From: an uncultured Solobacterium sp.
Lineage (GTDB): Bacteria; Bacillota_I; Bacilli_A; Erysipelotrichales; Erysipelotrichaceae
Assembly (NCBI GenBank): GCA_900552125.1
Contig: URYK01000017.1
Span: 1 to 54,896 of the forward strand
Direction of reading: 5' to 3'
DNA: 54,896 nucleotides
Of this stretch, positions 44,425 through 54,828 are shown piece by piece. Below the pieces are notes generated by a model. The model worked only from the letters and a program-made list of their open reading frames with translations, ran no database searches and had not been told where the DNA came from. Made by a program: the position numbers and the translations under genes. Positions within the stretch are counted from its first letter, which is position 1; every line of letters starts with the position of its first letter.

Positions 44425-45452
44425 GATTTCAACACCTCCACTCCAACATCATGCTGCTTCAAATACTCCATGGCTTGTTGTATATGATTCTCTTCTCCAC
44501 TGAAAATAACGATTAGATCTCCTAATGGTGTATCTTTGATTACTTCTACATTACCGAAGATAATATTAGTATCCACATTGAATTTTCTAGATACTTCAGA
44601 TATTAGCGCCTTGCTGGTACTAACCGAATCATAATTCAGTTTTACCATGTATTGCCCTTCTTTTAACTGCGTAATACTTGCATTACTCTCTAACATATCA
44701 TCAATGCGAGATAAATTGCTTGTTGAAGCTACAAAGTTTTTCGTTACTTCAGCCTGTGGTCTAGCAAAGATATCAATGATACTTCCCTCTTCTACCACAT
44801 GACCAAGTTCCATAACTGCTACTCGATCACAGATTTCTTTAATTACTGCCATCTCATGAGTAATCAACACAATTGTAATACCTAATTCTTCATTTACCTT
44901 TTTTAGTAAGCGTAAGATACTTTTGGTTGTCTGCGGATCTAAAGCACTTGTTGCTTCATCGCACAATAATACATTTGGATCATTAGCTAATGCTCTCGCA
45001 ATCGCTACACGCTGTTTCTGTCCTCCGCTTAGCTGAGATGGATAAGCATTGATTTTATCGCTTAAATCTACTAGCTCTAATAAACGTTTAATTTTTTTAT
45101 CTATTTCTTCTTTAGAAAGTGAGCTTCCCTTTAAAGGAAAAGCAATATTCTGATAAACTGTACGACTACGCATTAAGTTAAAATGCTGGAAGATCATTCC
45201 AATACGTTTACGCATCTCACGAAGCTCTTTATCTTTTAGTTTTGTTAAATCCTTATCATTCACTATTACAGAACCTTTTGTTGGTCTTTCCATTAAATTG
45301 ATCAATCGTACTAACGTAGACTTACCAGCTCCACTAAACCCTATAATTCCATAGATCTCTTTATCATGAATTGTCAGGCTGACATCTTCTACCGCATGAA
45401 CATTTCCTGCTGCTGAATCAAATGTTTTACTTACCTGTTCCAGTCTGATCAT
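44418..45452 (-). CDS. metN: Methionine ABC transporter ATP-binding protein
   Basis: A 344-residue ABC ATPase. Walker A is GFSGAGKST, the signature is LSGGQKQRVAIARAL and Walker B is VLLCDEATSALDP. The C-terminal NIL domain (about 265-344) is present; in MetN it binds methionine and inhibits transport when the pool is high. AGGAGGTAGAAAC precedes the ATG. A methionine T-box leader lies directly upstream and controls the operon. Confidence 0.96.
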   Translation of the reverse strand: MIRLEQVSKTFDSAAGNVHAVEDVSLTIHDKEIYGIIGFSGAGKSTLVRLINLMERPTKGSVIVNDKDLTKLKDKELREMRKRIGMIFQHFNLMRSRTVYQNIAFPLKGSSLSKEEIDKKIKRLLELVDLSDKINAYPSQLSGGQKQRVAIARALANDPNVLLCDEATSALDPQTTKSILRLLKKVNEELGITIVLITHEMAVIKEICDRVAVMELGHVVEEGSIIDIFARPQAEVTKNFVASTSNLSRIDDMLESNASITQLKEGQYMVKLNYDSVSTSKALISEVSRKFNVDTNIIFGNVEVIKDTPLGDLIVIFSGEENHIQQAMEYLKQHDVGVEVLKSC

Positions 45453-45472
45453 GTTTCTACCTCCTAATAAAC

Positions 45473-45748
45473 AAAAAAGCCTTCATCCCATAGGACGAAA
45501 GCTGTATTTCGTGTTACCACCTAATTTTATTTCCACCTCACGATGGAAACCTCTTCAAGTACGTTCTATCTATAAAAATAGAATTATACTCTATCGCTGT
45601 AACGAGCGAACACGTTGCAGCCTACCCTGTTCGACTGCACGACTCCAAGACCATTTTCAACAGTTCCTCTTTATTTCCTTGCACCAAACGGAAACTCTCT
45701 ATAAAAGCATAGCTGTCTACTCTTCTTTTCTACGTCTTTTGTTATCTG
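45473..45748 (-). promoter_or_regulatory. T-box leader (methionine specific) of metNIQ
   Basis: Read on the minus strand, the leader has a Stem I with GGTGCAAGG and a specifier loop containing ATG (GAAAATGGTC), which would pair with the tRNA-Met anticodon. Further on is the T-box sequence AGGTGGTAACACG (45522-45510) of the antiterminator. A competing terminator (TCGTCCTATGGGATGAAGGC region) ends in six T residues at 45478-45473. Uncharged tRNA-Met would stabilise the antiterminator and switch on methionine uptake. Confidence 0.93.
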
Positions 45749-45754
45749 TTCCTT

Positions 45755-45783
45755 ATGTTACTTTATTTTTCCTAAATCGTCAA
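45755..45783 (-). promoter_or_regulatory. Promoter of the metNIQ T-box transcript
   Basis: On the minus strand TTGACG (45783-45778) and TAACAT (45760-45755) are 17 nt apart, just upstream of Stem I of the T-box. Confidence 0.8.
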
Positions 45784-45839
45784 GTCTTTTTTCATATTTT
45801 TATAAATGATTTTCATGAAAAATTTTCAAATTCATTCTT

Positions 45840-46304
45840 TTAGCCTATCTTATACTTTAATTTATATGTTTTACCTTCACTCTCATCATCAAAATATTCT
45901 GTATAGCTTAACATAATTTTCTTAGTATTAGAAGGAATAATAAAAATCAGATTGCCATGGATTTCCTCCTGCGGCTTTAATGCATATTCATCAGGAAGCT
46001 GATGTAAAACACCAAAGTTATTTTCAGGTTCAAACGGTCCATCCTGATCAAAGGTAATCATAAAATCATCGTTATACATATTTAAAATTTCATTCGTAAT
46101 ATTCTTCACTGTTACATGCAACATAATAAATCTTGCTTCATCATCTACTAAAAAATCTTTTAATTCTTTCCCGCATAACTCAATACGATGCAGTTTACAT
46201 GTAAAGAAAATAGTTTGAAATTCATTGATCATAGCCTGATTAGGACGATAATCTGAAGTCAGTACAATATTATGCTTCTTAAGTTCTCGCTGAATGATTT
46301 CCAT
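45840..46304 (-). CDS. DUF4352-like beta-sandwich protein, cytoplasmic form
   Basis: A 154-residue protein. The ATG at 46304 (MEIIQRELKKHN) follows AGAGGTGA; an in-frame GTG 9 nt earlier lies in that site. The region RFIMLHVTVKNITNEILNMY ... FMITFDQDG ... HGNLIFIIPSNTKKIMLSY matches the DUF4352/immunoprotective-extracellular plan: a valine-rich strand, N-x-T, then a G-x-L-x-F-x-I-P strand. Members are usually exported lipoproteins, but no signal peptide is present here. It stands between the T-box promoter and the HutI-like gene. Function is unknown. Confidence 0.6.
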   Translation of the reverse strand: MEIIQRELKKHNIVLTSDYRPNQAMINEFQTIFFTCKLHRIELCGKELKDFLVDDEARFIMLHVTVKNITNEILNMYNDDFMITFDQDGPFEPENNFGVLHQLPDEYALKPQEEIHGNLIFIIPSNTKKIMLSYTEYFDDESEGKTYKLKYKIG

Positions 46305-46361
46305 TATTTTCACCTCTTTACCATACTATATGATAAAGAGTTAAAAATTTGTCGAAATTTA

Positions 46362-47087
46362 TCATGAAATAAGTATATTTGGAAAAATACGGATTCCTTT
46401 TTTTATCACTTGACTAACATAATCATTTCCTAAAATAGAGAAGACACTATCTAAATCACTACATCCGAATAAAACTAGATCAGCTTGTCCATGAACACGA
46501 ATACTCCCTATATCTTTACGCCTTAATTCTTTAGCCGGCCATATGGTAAGTGCTTTTAATAATGTAAATGAATCACATTTTTGCTGAAGAAATAAAAGTT
46601 GTGCTGCCATCAATTGTGTCTGCATACCATATTTAGATGCTCCACTAATGCAGAATGGAGCATTTATATCTGTACAATCTATAAACGGATATACTATTAC
46701 AGATTGGTTTTCTTTATTTTTGACACATTCAAAATGTATCTGATTATTTAAAATGTCACAGAATTCATCACATTGAAGAGTAAGACTTCCATGTTTCATC
46801 TGTTTCATACAAACTTCCATCTGAAGCCGAAAGGCATCTCGTATACAAGATTCAGGAAGTTTCATATCTGCTTCAATAAAGCCCGGTAAACAAATATGTC
46901 CGCTTCCATCAATTATTCTTGTATCAGATTCTACATATTTATGATAATCATTGGTATCTATTGCCATTATCTTATCATGATGAATCGCAATATAAGCATT
47001 AGATAATATCTCATATTCTCCCTGCTTTTTTCGCATTGTATAAATTTTATCAATATTTTTAATTAATAAAGTCGCATATTTTTTCAA
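46362..47087 (-). CDS. Truncated amidohydrolase (HutI-like) lacking the catalytic core
   Basis: A 241-residue protein starting at a TTG with GGAGGG upstream. Residues 1 to about 72 match the N-terminal composite domain of imidazolonepropionase/amidohydrolases, ending PGFIE where active enzymes have P-G-F-x-D-x-H-x-H. The HxH metal motif is replaced by ADM. The C-terminal part (ALTIWPAKELRRKDIGSIRVHGQADLVLF) matches the end of the same family. The intervening region is only about 110 residues instead of roughly 250, and the metal-binding His, Lys and Asp are not found. It is probably a decayed or repurposed enzyme. No other hut genes are near. Confidence 0.65.
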   Translation of the reverse strand: MKKYATLLIKNIDKIYTMRKKQGEYEILSNAYIAIHHDKIMAIDTNDYHKYVESDTRIIDGSGHICLPGFIEADMKLPESCIRDAFRLQMEVCMKQMKHGSLTLQCDEFCDILNNQIHFECVKNKENQSVIVYPFIDCTDINAPFCISGASKYGMQTQLMAAQLLFLQQKCDSFTLLKALTIWPAKELRRKDIGSIRVHGQADLVLFGCSDLDSVFSILGNDYVSQVIKKGIRIFPNILIS

Positions 47088-47153
47088 AAGAAAGCCCTCC
47101 CCAAGCTAATCTATTATACGCTATAAGCATATCATTTGTAAAAGAAATTATGC

Positions 47154-47159
47154 TATAAT
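47154..47159 (+). promoter_or_regulatory. Extended -10 promoter of the alpha/beta hydrolase gene
   Basis: TGCTATAAT places a perfect TATAAT with an extended TG element; no clear -35 box is seen. The start of transcription would fall near 47166, leaving only about 9 nt of leader with GGTGA before the ATG at 47175. Confidence 0.45.
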
Positions 47160-47174
47160 GATTTTGGTGATAGT

Positions 47175-47975
47175 ATGTTCGAATGGATAAAACATTTTCG
47201 TAAAAAAGATACTTTAGAAAAAGAAGAAGCTTTAAAGCCTATCATTATCACAATTCATGGCTACGGTCGAAGACGCAAACATGAATTTGATAATTTTGCT
47301 GCATGGGGAAAACAAGATGGTTTTGAAATCATTCAATTCGATATGTATGATTTGTTCGATGAAAATGACCATCATTGGCTCACCTGGGTATCACGAGCCA
47401 AAGAAGTTGTGGATTCCTATAAAGATAGCGGAAGAGATATTTATTTAGCAGGGTTTTCTATGGGTGGTGTTATTGCCTCATATTTAGCCTGTGTATGCCC
47501 AGTAAAACGTTTATTACTAATAGCACCTGCTTTCTCATATGTAAATGTAGACACCATTACCGGTATAATTTCAAAATCTGCTTCCAGCTTAATGGGCAAT
47601 GAGAAAAAGGAAGAAATACAACTGCCTCGCTCATTTTATAATGCCTTTACAGAGGTCATTAAAAATCTAAAGAAATATATAGAAAAAGTAAATTGTCCTG
47701 TATATATTTTACATGGTGACCAGGATGAAGTCATATCCATCAAGAGTTCTCTATGGGCATATCAGAAAATACCTCATGATCGTAAAAGTCTTGTTGTTAT
47801 ACATAAAGGACATCATCGTTTATTGATGGATGAACAAATCAGCTGGACTGTATATCAGAATATGAAATTATTTTTTCAAGGCGATATTCTTCCAGATCAT
47901 AACGTGACTATGCAGGAAGACATTATGCCCTCTTTACTTAAAGAGAAAAAAAGAAGAGAAGCCACACCTCAATAG
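47175..47975 (+). CDS. Alpha/beta hydrolase (serine esterase/lipase fold)
   Basis: A 266-residue cytoplasmic hydrolase. The oxyanion segment IIITIHGYGRRRKHEFDNFA, the nucleophile elbow GFSMGG (Ser near 96), the acid in LHGDQDEV and the histidine in HKGHHRLL give a complete Ser-Asp-His triad. The N-terminal 20 residues are basic and charged and could touch the membrane, but no signal is present. Substrate unknown; carboxylesterase or lysophospholipase-like activity is possible. It is transcribed divergently from the HutI-like gene. Confidence 0.85.
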   Translation: MFEWIKHFRKKDTLEKEEALKPIIITIHGYGRRRKHEFDNFAAWGKQDGFEIIQFDMYDLFDENDHHWLTWVSRAKEVVDSYKDSGRDIYLAGFSMGGVIASYLACVCPVKRLLLIAPAFSYVNVDTITGIISKSASSLMGNEKKEEIQLPRSFYNAFTEVIKNLKKYIEKVNCPVYILHGDQDEVISIKSSLWAYQKIPHDRKSLVVIHKGHHRLLMDEQISWTVYQNMKLFFQGDILPDHNVTMQEDIMPSLLKEKKRREATPQ

Positions 47976-47987
47976 GAATAATTAAAA

Positions 47988-48024
47988 AAGGTCAAAAGTA
48001 AATTCTGCTTCTGACCTTATTTTT
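47988..48024. terminator. Bidirectional terminator between the hydrolase and the DUF2238-like gene
   Basis: AAGGTCA and TGACCTT pair around about 17 nt with an A run on one side and ATTTTT on the other, between converging genes. Confidence 0.65.
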
Positions 48025-48691
48025 CGCTTTCTTCCACAATATTACGCTGATAAAATTTTTCATATACAGAGATAAAGAAATTTCCTTTCCCCGTCTTATA
48101 ATACCGAACAATTAGCAATGTCAATATAATTCCAGCGCATGCTGCACAAAGCATATCGGTCATGGAATCATGAACACCTTGTGTATAGTGGTTAATACAA
48201 TCATTATTGAAAAATATCAACATTCCATACTCATAAAATTCCCAAAGCTCTGCTACCGCTAGATTTACCGCATTGATAAAAATAAGAAAAATCGTATATT
48301 CTCTTTTATCTTTAAATGTATTGCTTTTCTTAATATAAAAATACAATATTACAGCTAAGGTAGTCGCAAACCAGCCACTGCTGAAATGAAGTACTTTATC
48401 AAAGCCAAAATAAGAATACCAGTGATAACTGCTTCCTAGTAAAGACGCAAAATATGTAAAAATTGTTGATACGATATAAATCTCATAGACTGGCTTTAAA
48501 TGAAATATTTTAAAGGCTACAGGTACGATCAGTGGCGTAATCATCGCAACAAGTCCCATACCAAAGGATTCCCAATCTTGAATACTAAAGTTATGATAGA
48601 GTGCATAAACCAATGTAATGACATAGATTACAATACATATGCGAAGAAAGTTTTTTAGAAATGTTTCTTTCCGCATTTGTTTATCCGACAT
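48017..48691 (-). CDS. DUF2238-like polytopic membrane protein
   Basis: A 224-residue protein with about six membrane helices. The core F-G-F-D-K-V-L-H-F-S-S-G, then ELWEFYEYG, then GVHDSMTDMLCAACAG resembles the DUF2238 (YjdF-like) family, with conserved His, Glu and Asp within helices. The ATG at 48691 is preferred with AAGGTG 6 nt upstream; an in-frame GTG lies in that site. It overlaps the end of pncB by 11 nt. Function is unknown. Confidence 0.75.
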   Translation of the reverse strand: MSDKQMRKETFLKNFLRICIVIYVITLVYALYHNFSIQDWESFGMGLVAMITPLIVPVAFKIFHLKPVYEIYIVSTIFTYFASLLGSSYHWYSYFGFDKVLHFSSGWFATTLAVILYFYIKKSNTFKDKREYTIFLIFINAVNLAVAELWEFYEYGMLIFFNNDCINHYTQGVHDSMTDMLCAACAGIILTLLIVRYYKTGKGNFFISVYEKFYQRNIVEESEK

Positions 48692-50162
48692 GTTTAACAC
48701 CTTCCAACATAGCTAATTTTAATTCCAGCAGTTTTTTACTTAAATCTACGAAATAAGTCTGCGGATATTCAAAACGAAGGATTTCATCCCATAGTTTTGA
48801 AAACTCTTCTTCACTATAGGCTCTGATTTCTTTTAAATCCGGCACATTGTATACAAGCTCTCCTTTTAGGAAAATTGGTTCTAATAACGGTCTGATTTCA
48901 TAGCTTCCACCTGGAATTGTCTTGTTTTTCCAGCTATTCATATGATGATAGATTGTCACATCCTTATTAGGATCTATTACTTCATCATGTAGAGTCATTA
49001 AATCCCCAACAGCTTTACCGCTAGTTTTATCATATATACGATATAAATCTTTATATCCTGGATTTGTTACCTTTTCAACATTTTCGCTTACCTTAATTTT
49101 AGGAATAACTTCATCACCATCAATGATAGCACTCATCTTATAGACACCGCCAAAAACTGGAGCGGATTTACTGCATACTAGATTTTCGCCTACTCCCATA
49201 CTATCAATTTTAGCACCTTGTCCAATCAAGGATTGAATTAGATATTCATCTAGTGAATTTGATATGACAATATTACAATCCTGCATATCTGCTTCATCTA
49301 ATGCTTTACGTATTTCTTTAGATAAATATGCCATATCTCCACTATCAATACGCACACCCTGCAAGCGATATCCATTAGGTTCTAAGTATTCTTTCGCAAC
49401 ACGGATAGCATTTACTAAACCGCTCTTCAATGTATTATAAGTATCCAATAAAACTGTACAGCTATCTGGATAAGTTTTCGCATATGCTAAAAATGCCTCA
49501 TATTCACTATCAAAAGACTGTACAAAAGAATGAGCCATCGTACCTAATACAGGAATACCGAATTTTTTTCCTGCATATGTTGTCGCAGTTCCACTTACAC
49601 CGCCAATATAAGCAGCTCTTGCGCCATAATTGGCAGAATCAAAGTTATGAGCACGGCGCGCTCCAAACTCCATAATAGCCCTTCCCTGCGCTGCCTGTAC
49701 AATACGTTTTGCCTTAGTCGCAATCAGTGTCTGATGATTTACACACAACAGCATTGCAGTCTCTAATAACTGAGCCTCAATAATATTCGCTTTTACACGA
49801 ATTAACGGCTCATATGGAAATACAGGTGTTCCTTCCTTTATCGCATAAATATCTCCGGTAAAGATGAAGTGGCGCAGATAATCTAGGAATTCATCACTAA
49901 AGCGATTCAATGAACGTAAATACTCAATATCACTGTCTTCAAAATGAAGATTCTGGATATAGCCAATTATCTCTTCTAAACCTGCAAATACAGCATATCC
50001 TCCACTATCAGGATTTCTTCGATAAAATAAATCAAATACGACTATACGATCTTTATGATCTGAATTAAAGTAACATTGACTCATCGTAAGTTCATAAAAA
50101 TCCATTACAAGACTCAGATTTCTTTCATCTCGAAAATCAAATTTATAATCTAGTCCTTGCAT
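48681..50162 (-). CDS. pncB: Nicotinate phosphoribosyltransferase
   Basis: A 493-residue enzyme that joins nicotinate to PRPP to make nicotinate mononucleotide in NAD salvage. MDFYELTMSQCYF at the start, EFGARRAHNFDSA in the active site, GGVSGTATTYAG, GTMAHSFVQSF with the phosphorylated His, and GVRIDSGD for phosphoribosyl binding are all typical. It overlaps the isochorismatase-like hydrolase by 13 nt, so nicotinamide deamidation and nicotinate use are co-transcribed. Confidence 0.96.
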   Translation of the reverse strand: MQGLDYKFDFRDERNLSLVMDFYELTMSQCYFNSDHKDRIVVFDLFYRRNPDSGGYAVFAGLEEIIGYIQNLHFEDSDIEYLRSLNRFSDEFLDYLRHFIFTGDIYAIKEGTPVFPYEPLIRVKANIIEAQLLETAMLLCVNHQTLIATKAKRIVQAAQGRAIMEFGARRAHNFDSANYGARAAYIGGVSGTATTYAGKKFGIPVLGTMAHSFVQSFDSEYEAFLAYAKTYPDSCTVLLDTYNTLKSGLVNAIRVAKEYLEPNGYRLQGVRIDSGDMAYLSKEIRKALDEADMQDCNIVISNSLDEYLIQSLIGQGAKIDSMGVGENLVCSKSAPVFGGVYKMSAIIDGDEVIPKIKVSENVEKVTNPGYKDLYRIYDKTSGKAVGDLMTLHDEVIDPNKDVTIYHHMNSWKNKTIPGGSYEIRPLLEPIFLKGELVYNVPDLKEIRAYSEEEFSKLWDEILRFEYPQTYFVDLSKKLLELKLAMLEGVKHVG

Positions 50163-50791
50163 GCTGTTTCCTCTCTTTCTAATTCTGATACTACATGAAT
50201 GCCGTTAGCCTGCATATTTCGAATACTAAATTCATTACAGCTTTCTGCATCATGAATATCATCTATATGATACGTATCTACACAATTTATCGGAATAATG
50301 ATACGATGCTGATCCTTATTATGTTCATTCAGCCAGGCATTTAAGCACAAGGCAAATTGCATAACACATATATCGGTACAACATCCAGTAATAACAATAT
50401 CTGCATATTGATCAATTCTTTCCTGCAGAAAATTCTGAAAATCTGGACATGTGAAAGTATTCGTTGAATTTTTACGCATTAATTCCTGTACATGTGGCTT
50501 TAACTCATCAATAATCTCACTTTCACTTGTACCTATAACACAATGTGATGGGTAAGATATGAACTCTCTAGTTTTAGGAGGGTGTGAATCCGCAATAAAA
50601 ATAACTCTATGCTGTGCATCCTGAATCAGATGCAGAATATTGGGAGTAATATCATTAATTGCTTCATCATGCAAAGCTCCCTCATGAACAAATCCATTGA
50701 CCATATCCACAACAAATACAATTGGATTATGTAATTCTTCAATAGATAGAGGGTTATATGCCTGTAAAAACTGCTCACTTACTCTTGCCAT
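50150..50791 (-). CDS. pncA: Cysteine hydrolase, probable nicotinamidase
   Basis: A 213-residue isochorismatase-fold hydrolase. VVDMVNGFVHEGAL supplies the catalytic Asp, a Lys lies in the middle region, and VITGCCTDICV holds the catalytic Cys. The ATG at 50791 follows AAGGAG; a longer in-frame start has no such site. Overlap with pncB by 13 nt makes nicotinamidase (nicotinamide to nicotinate) the best guess, though this fold also includes other amidases. Confidence 0.82.
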   Translation of the reverse strand: MARVSEQFLQAYNPLSIEELHNPIVFVVDMVNGFVHEGALHDEAINDITPNILHLIQDAQHRVIFIADSHPPKTREFISYPSHCVIGTSESEIIDELKPHVQELMRKNSTNTFTCPDFQNFLQERIDQYADIVITGCCTDICVMQFALCLNAWLNEHNKDQHRIIIPINCVDTYHIDDIHDAESCNEFSIRNMQANGIHVVSELEREETACKD

Positions 50792-50893
50792 AAAAAGAAC
50801 TCCTTTTTTAAATTTATACACAAGTAATATTATAGCTTTTTTTTCTTTGATTTTCTAGTTTGAATATCGATTTCATCAATAGAATGGACAAAA

Positions 50894-52978
50894 TTATAAA
50901 AAGTATGACATAATCTGAAATACTAAAAATGATGCAAGATATGGTATCGTCAACATAATTATAATACTTAGTAGTACAAATCGATAACCATATTCATGAT
51001 ACATTGCCTGAAGCGTCATGATACAAGGGATACTTAATAAAACATAAATCAGAAAACTAAAGGCTTTTAAAGATGCATCTTTTCCTTTCCATAAATCCGA
51101 AATCACCGAGTTAAAGTCTATATTTTCTGTATCTATCTGTGGCAGAAAAAATAAAAAGCTCTTATACAAAGCATGCTTCCCCTGAACCATTATTCGCTTG
51201 ATTCTTGTGGTTATATTATCCTGTTCTTTAATACCTTCATCATTTGAAGACAAGGAATCAAAGAAACCTACGATTGTCTCTTTTGCGATAATTCCTCCTG
51301 GAAGTGATGCGATACATTCTATGCGATCTCCAAAGCCTAAAGGAATAAACATCGGCTGAATGATTTTAGCTCCTGTATATAAATAACTCGATTCTGCCTC
51401 TCCATTAGGAAAGTATGAAATACTCCACAAGATAATCATCGTCCATAGTACAATACCAAATGCCTTTTTAGCATATCCTTTCACTTCCATCTTTACTTTT
51501 TTCCAAATAATATGAATAGAAGGCAAACGATATGGAATTAGCTCTATTACCATTACACGTTCATTACGAAATACTGGGAATCGAGATAAAAAAACAGCCA
51601 TTACCATAGCAAACATAATCCCTATTCCATATAAAGTAATGACCATAAAGGCTGCCTTATCAGGAAAAAAGGCACTCGCAAACAATGCATATACCGGAAG
51701 CCTTGCACTACAGGACATAAACGGAACCAATAAAGCACACAGCCATCTCTCTTGTTTCTGTTCTAAGATTCGAGTTGCATAAATAGCAGGAACATTACAG
51801 CCAAATCCCATCAATAACGGAAATAAGCTTTTGCCATTTAAATGAAAATTCTGCATTGCTTTATCTAGTAAAAATGCAATTCTGACCATATATCCACTCT
51901 CTTCTAAAAAAGAAATAACCAAAAACAGCAACATCATTAAGGGTATAAAGCCTAAAATTCCTCCTATCCCTTGTAAGATTCCTTGTAAAATAAGCTGCTG
52001 AAGAAACAAAGGCATCCATGTGATATACATTTCTATAAACCCTGAAAGTTCTACTTGTATGACATAAGCAATAAAATCATTCCATGGTGAGGATAGCTGA
52101 AATACTAAATATAATACTATGAAAAACAGGGAACATAAAATAGGCAGGCCTAACCATTTATGTAAAAGAATACGATCAATTTTTTCACTATTTCTATTAC
52201 GATGACTTCCATTAGAATGTACATATTGCATTAAAGAATTTACGATATACCAATAATCATTCAATATTTCTTCAGATGTAATATTACAACATAATTCATG
52301 AATATAATCAGTATCTATATGCCAAACAGAAAGCTGTTTATAAGCAAATTCATCATCTTTCATAATTTGAATGACAAAAGGGATAAGAAAAGAAGAAGGT
52401 TGATTGCTATACTTCTGCACATAATCATAAATGGTCACAAATATCTCATCAAGCTTTTCTGTAAATAAGGGATGATAGCCTCCATAATCATTCTTCACTT
52501 GGTTTTGTATGGCTTCATTAACCTTTCTATAAGCATCATCTTCCAAAGCAGAACATGCGATAATAGGTATGCTTAATCTTCTAGATAATGATTGGATATC
52601 AATTTCCATCCGCATCTTTTTTACTTCATCAATAAAATTACAAATCATGAACATAGGAATCTGTAAATCTCTTAGTAACAGCGTTAACATCAGATTCCCT
52701 GCCAGATTTGTCGCATCTACGACATTCACAATTAAATCAATTGCATTCTTCTTCAAATATTGAATTGTTACATCTTCTTCATTATCATTTTCTTCTAATG
52801 AATATATCCCTGGTAAATCAATAAGATGATACGTTTCTTTTCCCCATTTCACAAATGCTTCTTTCTTTTCAACCGTTACTCCCTGCCAATTTCCAACCTT
52901 AAGATCGCTGTTGCTTAAAACATTGATCCAGGCACTCTTTCCTACGTTTGGATTTCCCACAAAAGCTATACGATACAA
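50894..52978 (-). CDS. feoB: Ferrous iron transporter FeoB
   Basis: A 694-residue membrane transporter. The N-terminal G domain has G1 GNPNVGKSAW (Lys14, Ser15), G2 within VGNWQGVTVEK, G3 DLPGIYSL and G4-like NFIDE; a helical spacer follows. The membrane part contains GFGCNVPAIYATR and LLVPFMSCSARLPVYALF, the conserved core repeats with cysteines. It begins 1 nt after feoA. The transporter imports Fe(II) under low oxygen. Upstream DNA shows no clear Fur box. Confidence 0.95.
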   Translation of the reverse strand: MYRIAFVGNPNVGKSAWINVLSNSDLKVGNWQGVTVEKKEAFVKWGKETYHLIDLPGIYSLEENDNEEDVTIQYLKKNAIDLIVNVVDATNLAGNLMLTLLLRDLQIPMFMICNFIDEVKKMRMEIDIQSLSRRLSIPIIACSALEDDAYRKVNEAIQNQVKNDYGGYHPLFTEKLDEIFVTIYDYVQKYSNQPSSFLIPFVIQIMKDDEFAYKQLSVWHIDTDYIHELCCNITSEEILNDYWYIVNSLMQYVHSNGSHRNRNSEKIDRILLHKWLGLPILCSLFFIVLYLVFQLSSPWNDFIAYVIQVELSGFIEMYITWMPLFLQQLILQGILQGIGGILGFIPLMMLLFLVISFLEESGYMVRIAFLLDKAMQNFHLNGKSLFPLLMGFGCNVPAIYATRILEQKQERWLCALLVPFMSCSARLPVYALFASAFFPDKAAFMVITLYGIGIMFAMVMAVFLSRFPVFRNERVMVIELIPYRLPSIHIIWKKVKMEVKGYAKKAFGIVLWTMIILWSISYFPNGEAESSYLYTGAKIIQPMFIPLGFGDRIECIASLPGGIIAKETIVGFFDSLSSNDEGIKEQDNITTRIKRIMVQGKHALYKSFLFFLPQIDTENIDFNSVISDLWKGKDASLKAFSFLIYVLLSIPCIMTLQAMYHEYGYRFVLLSIIIMLTIPYLASFLVFQIMSYFL

Positions 52979-52979
52979 A

Positions 52980-53204
52980 TTATATCACCTCTACTTCTAT
53001 CTTCATCGCATCTTCATTCCGTAAAAAATAAATATTATCATGAATACGATATAAACAGGGATCATGGAGTGGAGCCTGTGCAACTTTCTCAATCACACTG
53101 CCTTTATAAAATCCTAAATAAAACAAACGTTTTCTATTCTCTTTTGAAATATGAAAATCAATAATTTTTACCTTTTGCCTTACACTAATATCTGTTAATC
53201 TCAT
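52980..53204 (-). CDS. feoA: Ferrous iron transport protein FeoA
   Basis: A 74-residue SH3-like protein. VRQKVKIIDFHIS, then RLFYLGFYKGSVIEKV, then LYRIHDNIYFLRNEDAMKIEVE follow the FeoA pattern, in which the RL...LGF...G segment is typical. It assists FeoB, probably through its cytoplasmic face. AAAGGTGATAGT precedes the ATG. feoA and feoB are separated by 1 nt. Confidence 0.9.
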   Translation of the reverse strand: MRLTDISVRQKVKIIDFHISKENRKRLFYLGFYKGSVIEKVAQAPLHDPCLYRIHDNIYFLRNEDAMKIEVEVI

Positions 53205-53227
53205 ACTATCACCTTTTATAAGTATAG

Positions 53228-54721
<1,494 letters not shown>

Positions 54722-54731
54722 TATATTTACT

Positions 54732-54768
54732 AAAGGCTATATATCCTAGATTGATATATAGCTTTTTA
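54732..54768 (+). terminator. Terminator after gdhA
   Basis: AAAGGCTATATATC and GATATATAGCTTTTT form an imperfect stem around a short loop with a T run, 11 nt past the stop codon. Confidence 0.75.
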
Positions 54769-54792
54769 TTAACCTATATATGCAAAAACATC

Positions 54793-54828
54793 TTTGTATG
54801 ATACAAATAATTTGTATGATACAAATAA
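54793..54828. repeat. Perfect tandem duplication of an 18-bp unit containing a palindrome (candidate double operator)
   Basis: TTTGTATGATACAAATAA occurs twice back to back (54793-54810 and 54811-54828). Each copy contains the palindrome TTTGTAT-G-ATACAAA, a typical dimeric-repressor site. The two centres are 18 bp apart. It follows the gdhA terminator and precedes the window end, so it probably regulates a gene beyond the window rather than gdhA. Confidence 0.6.
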
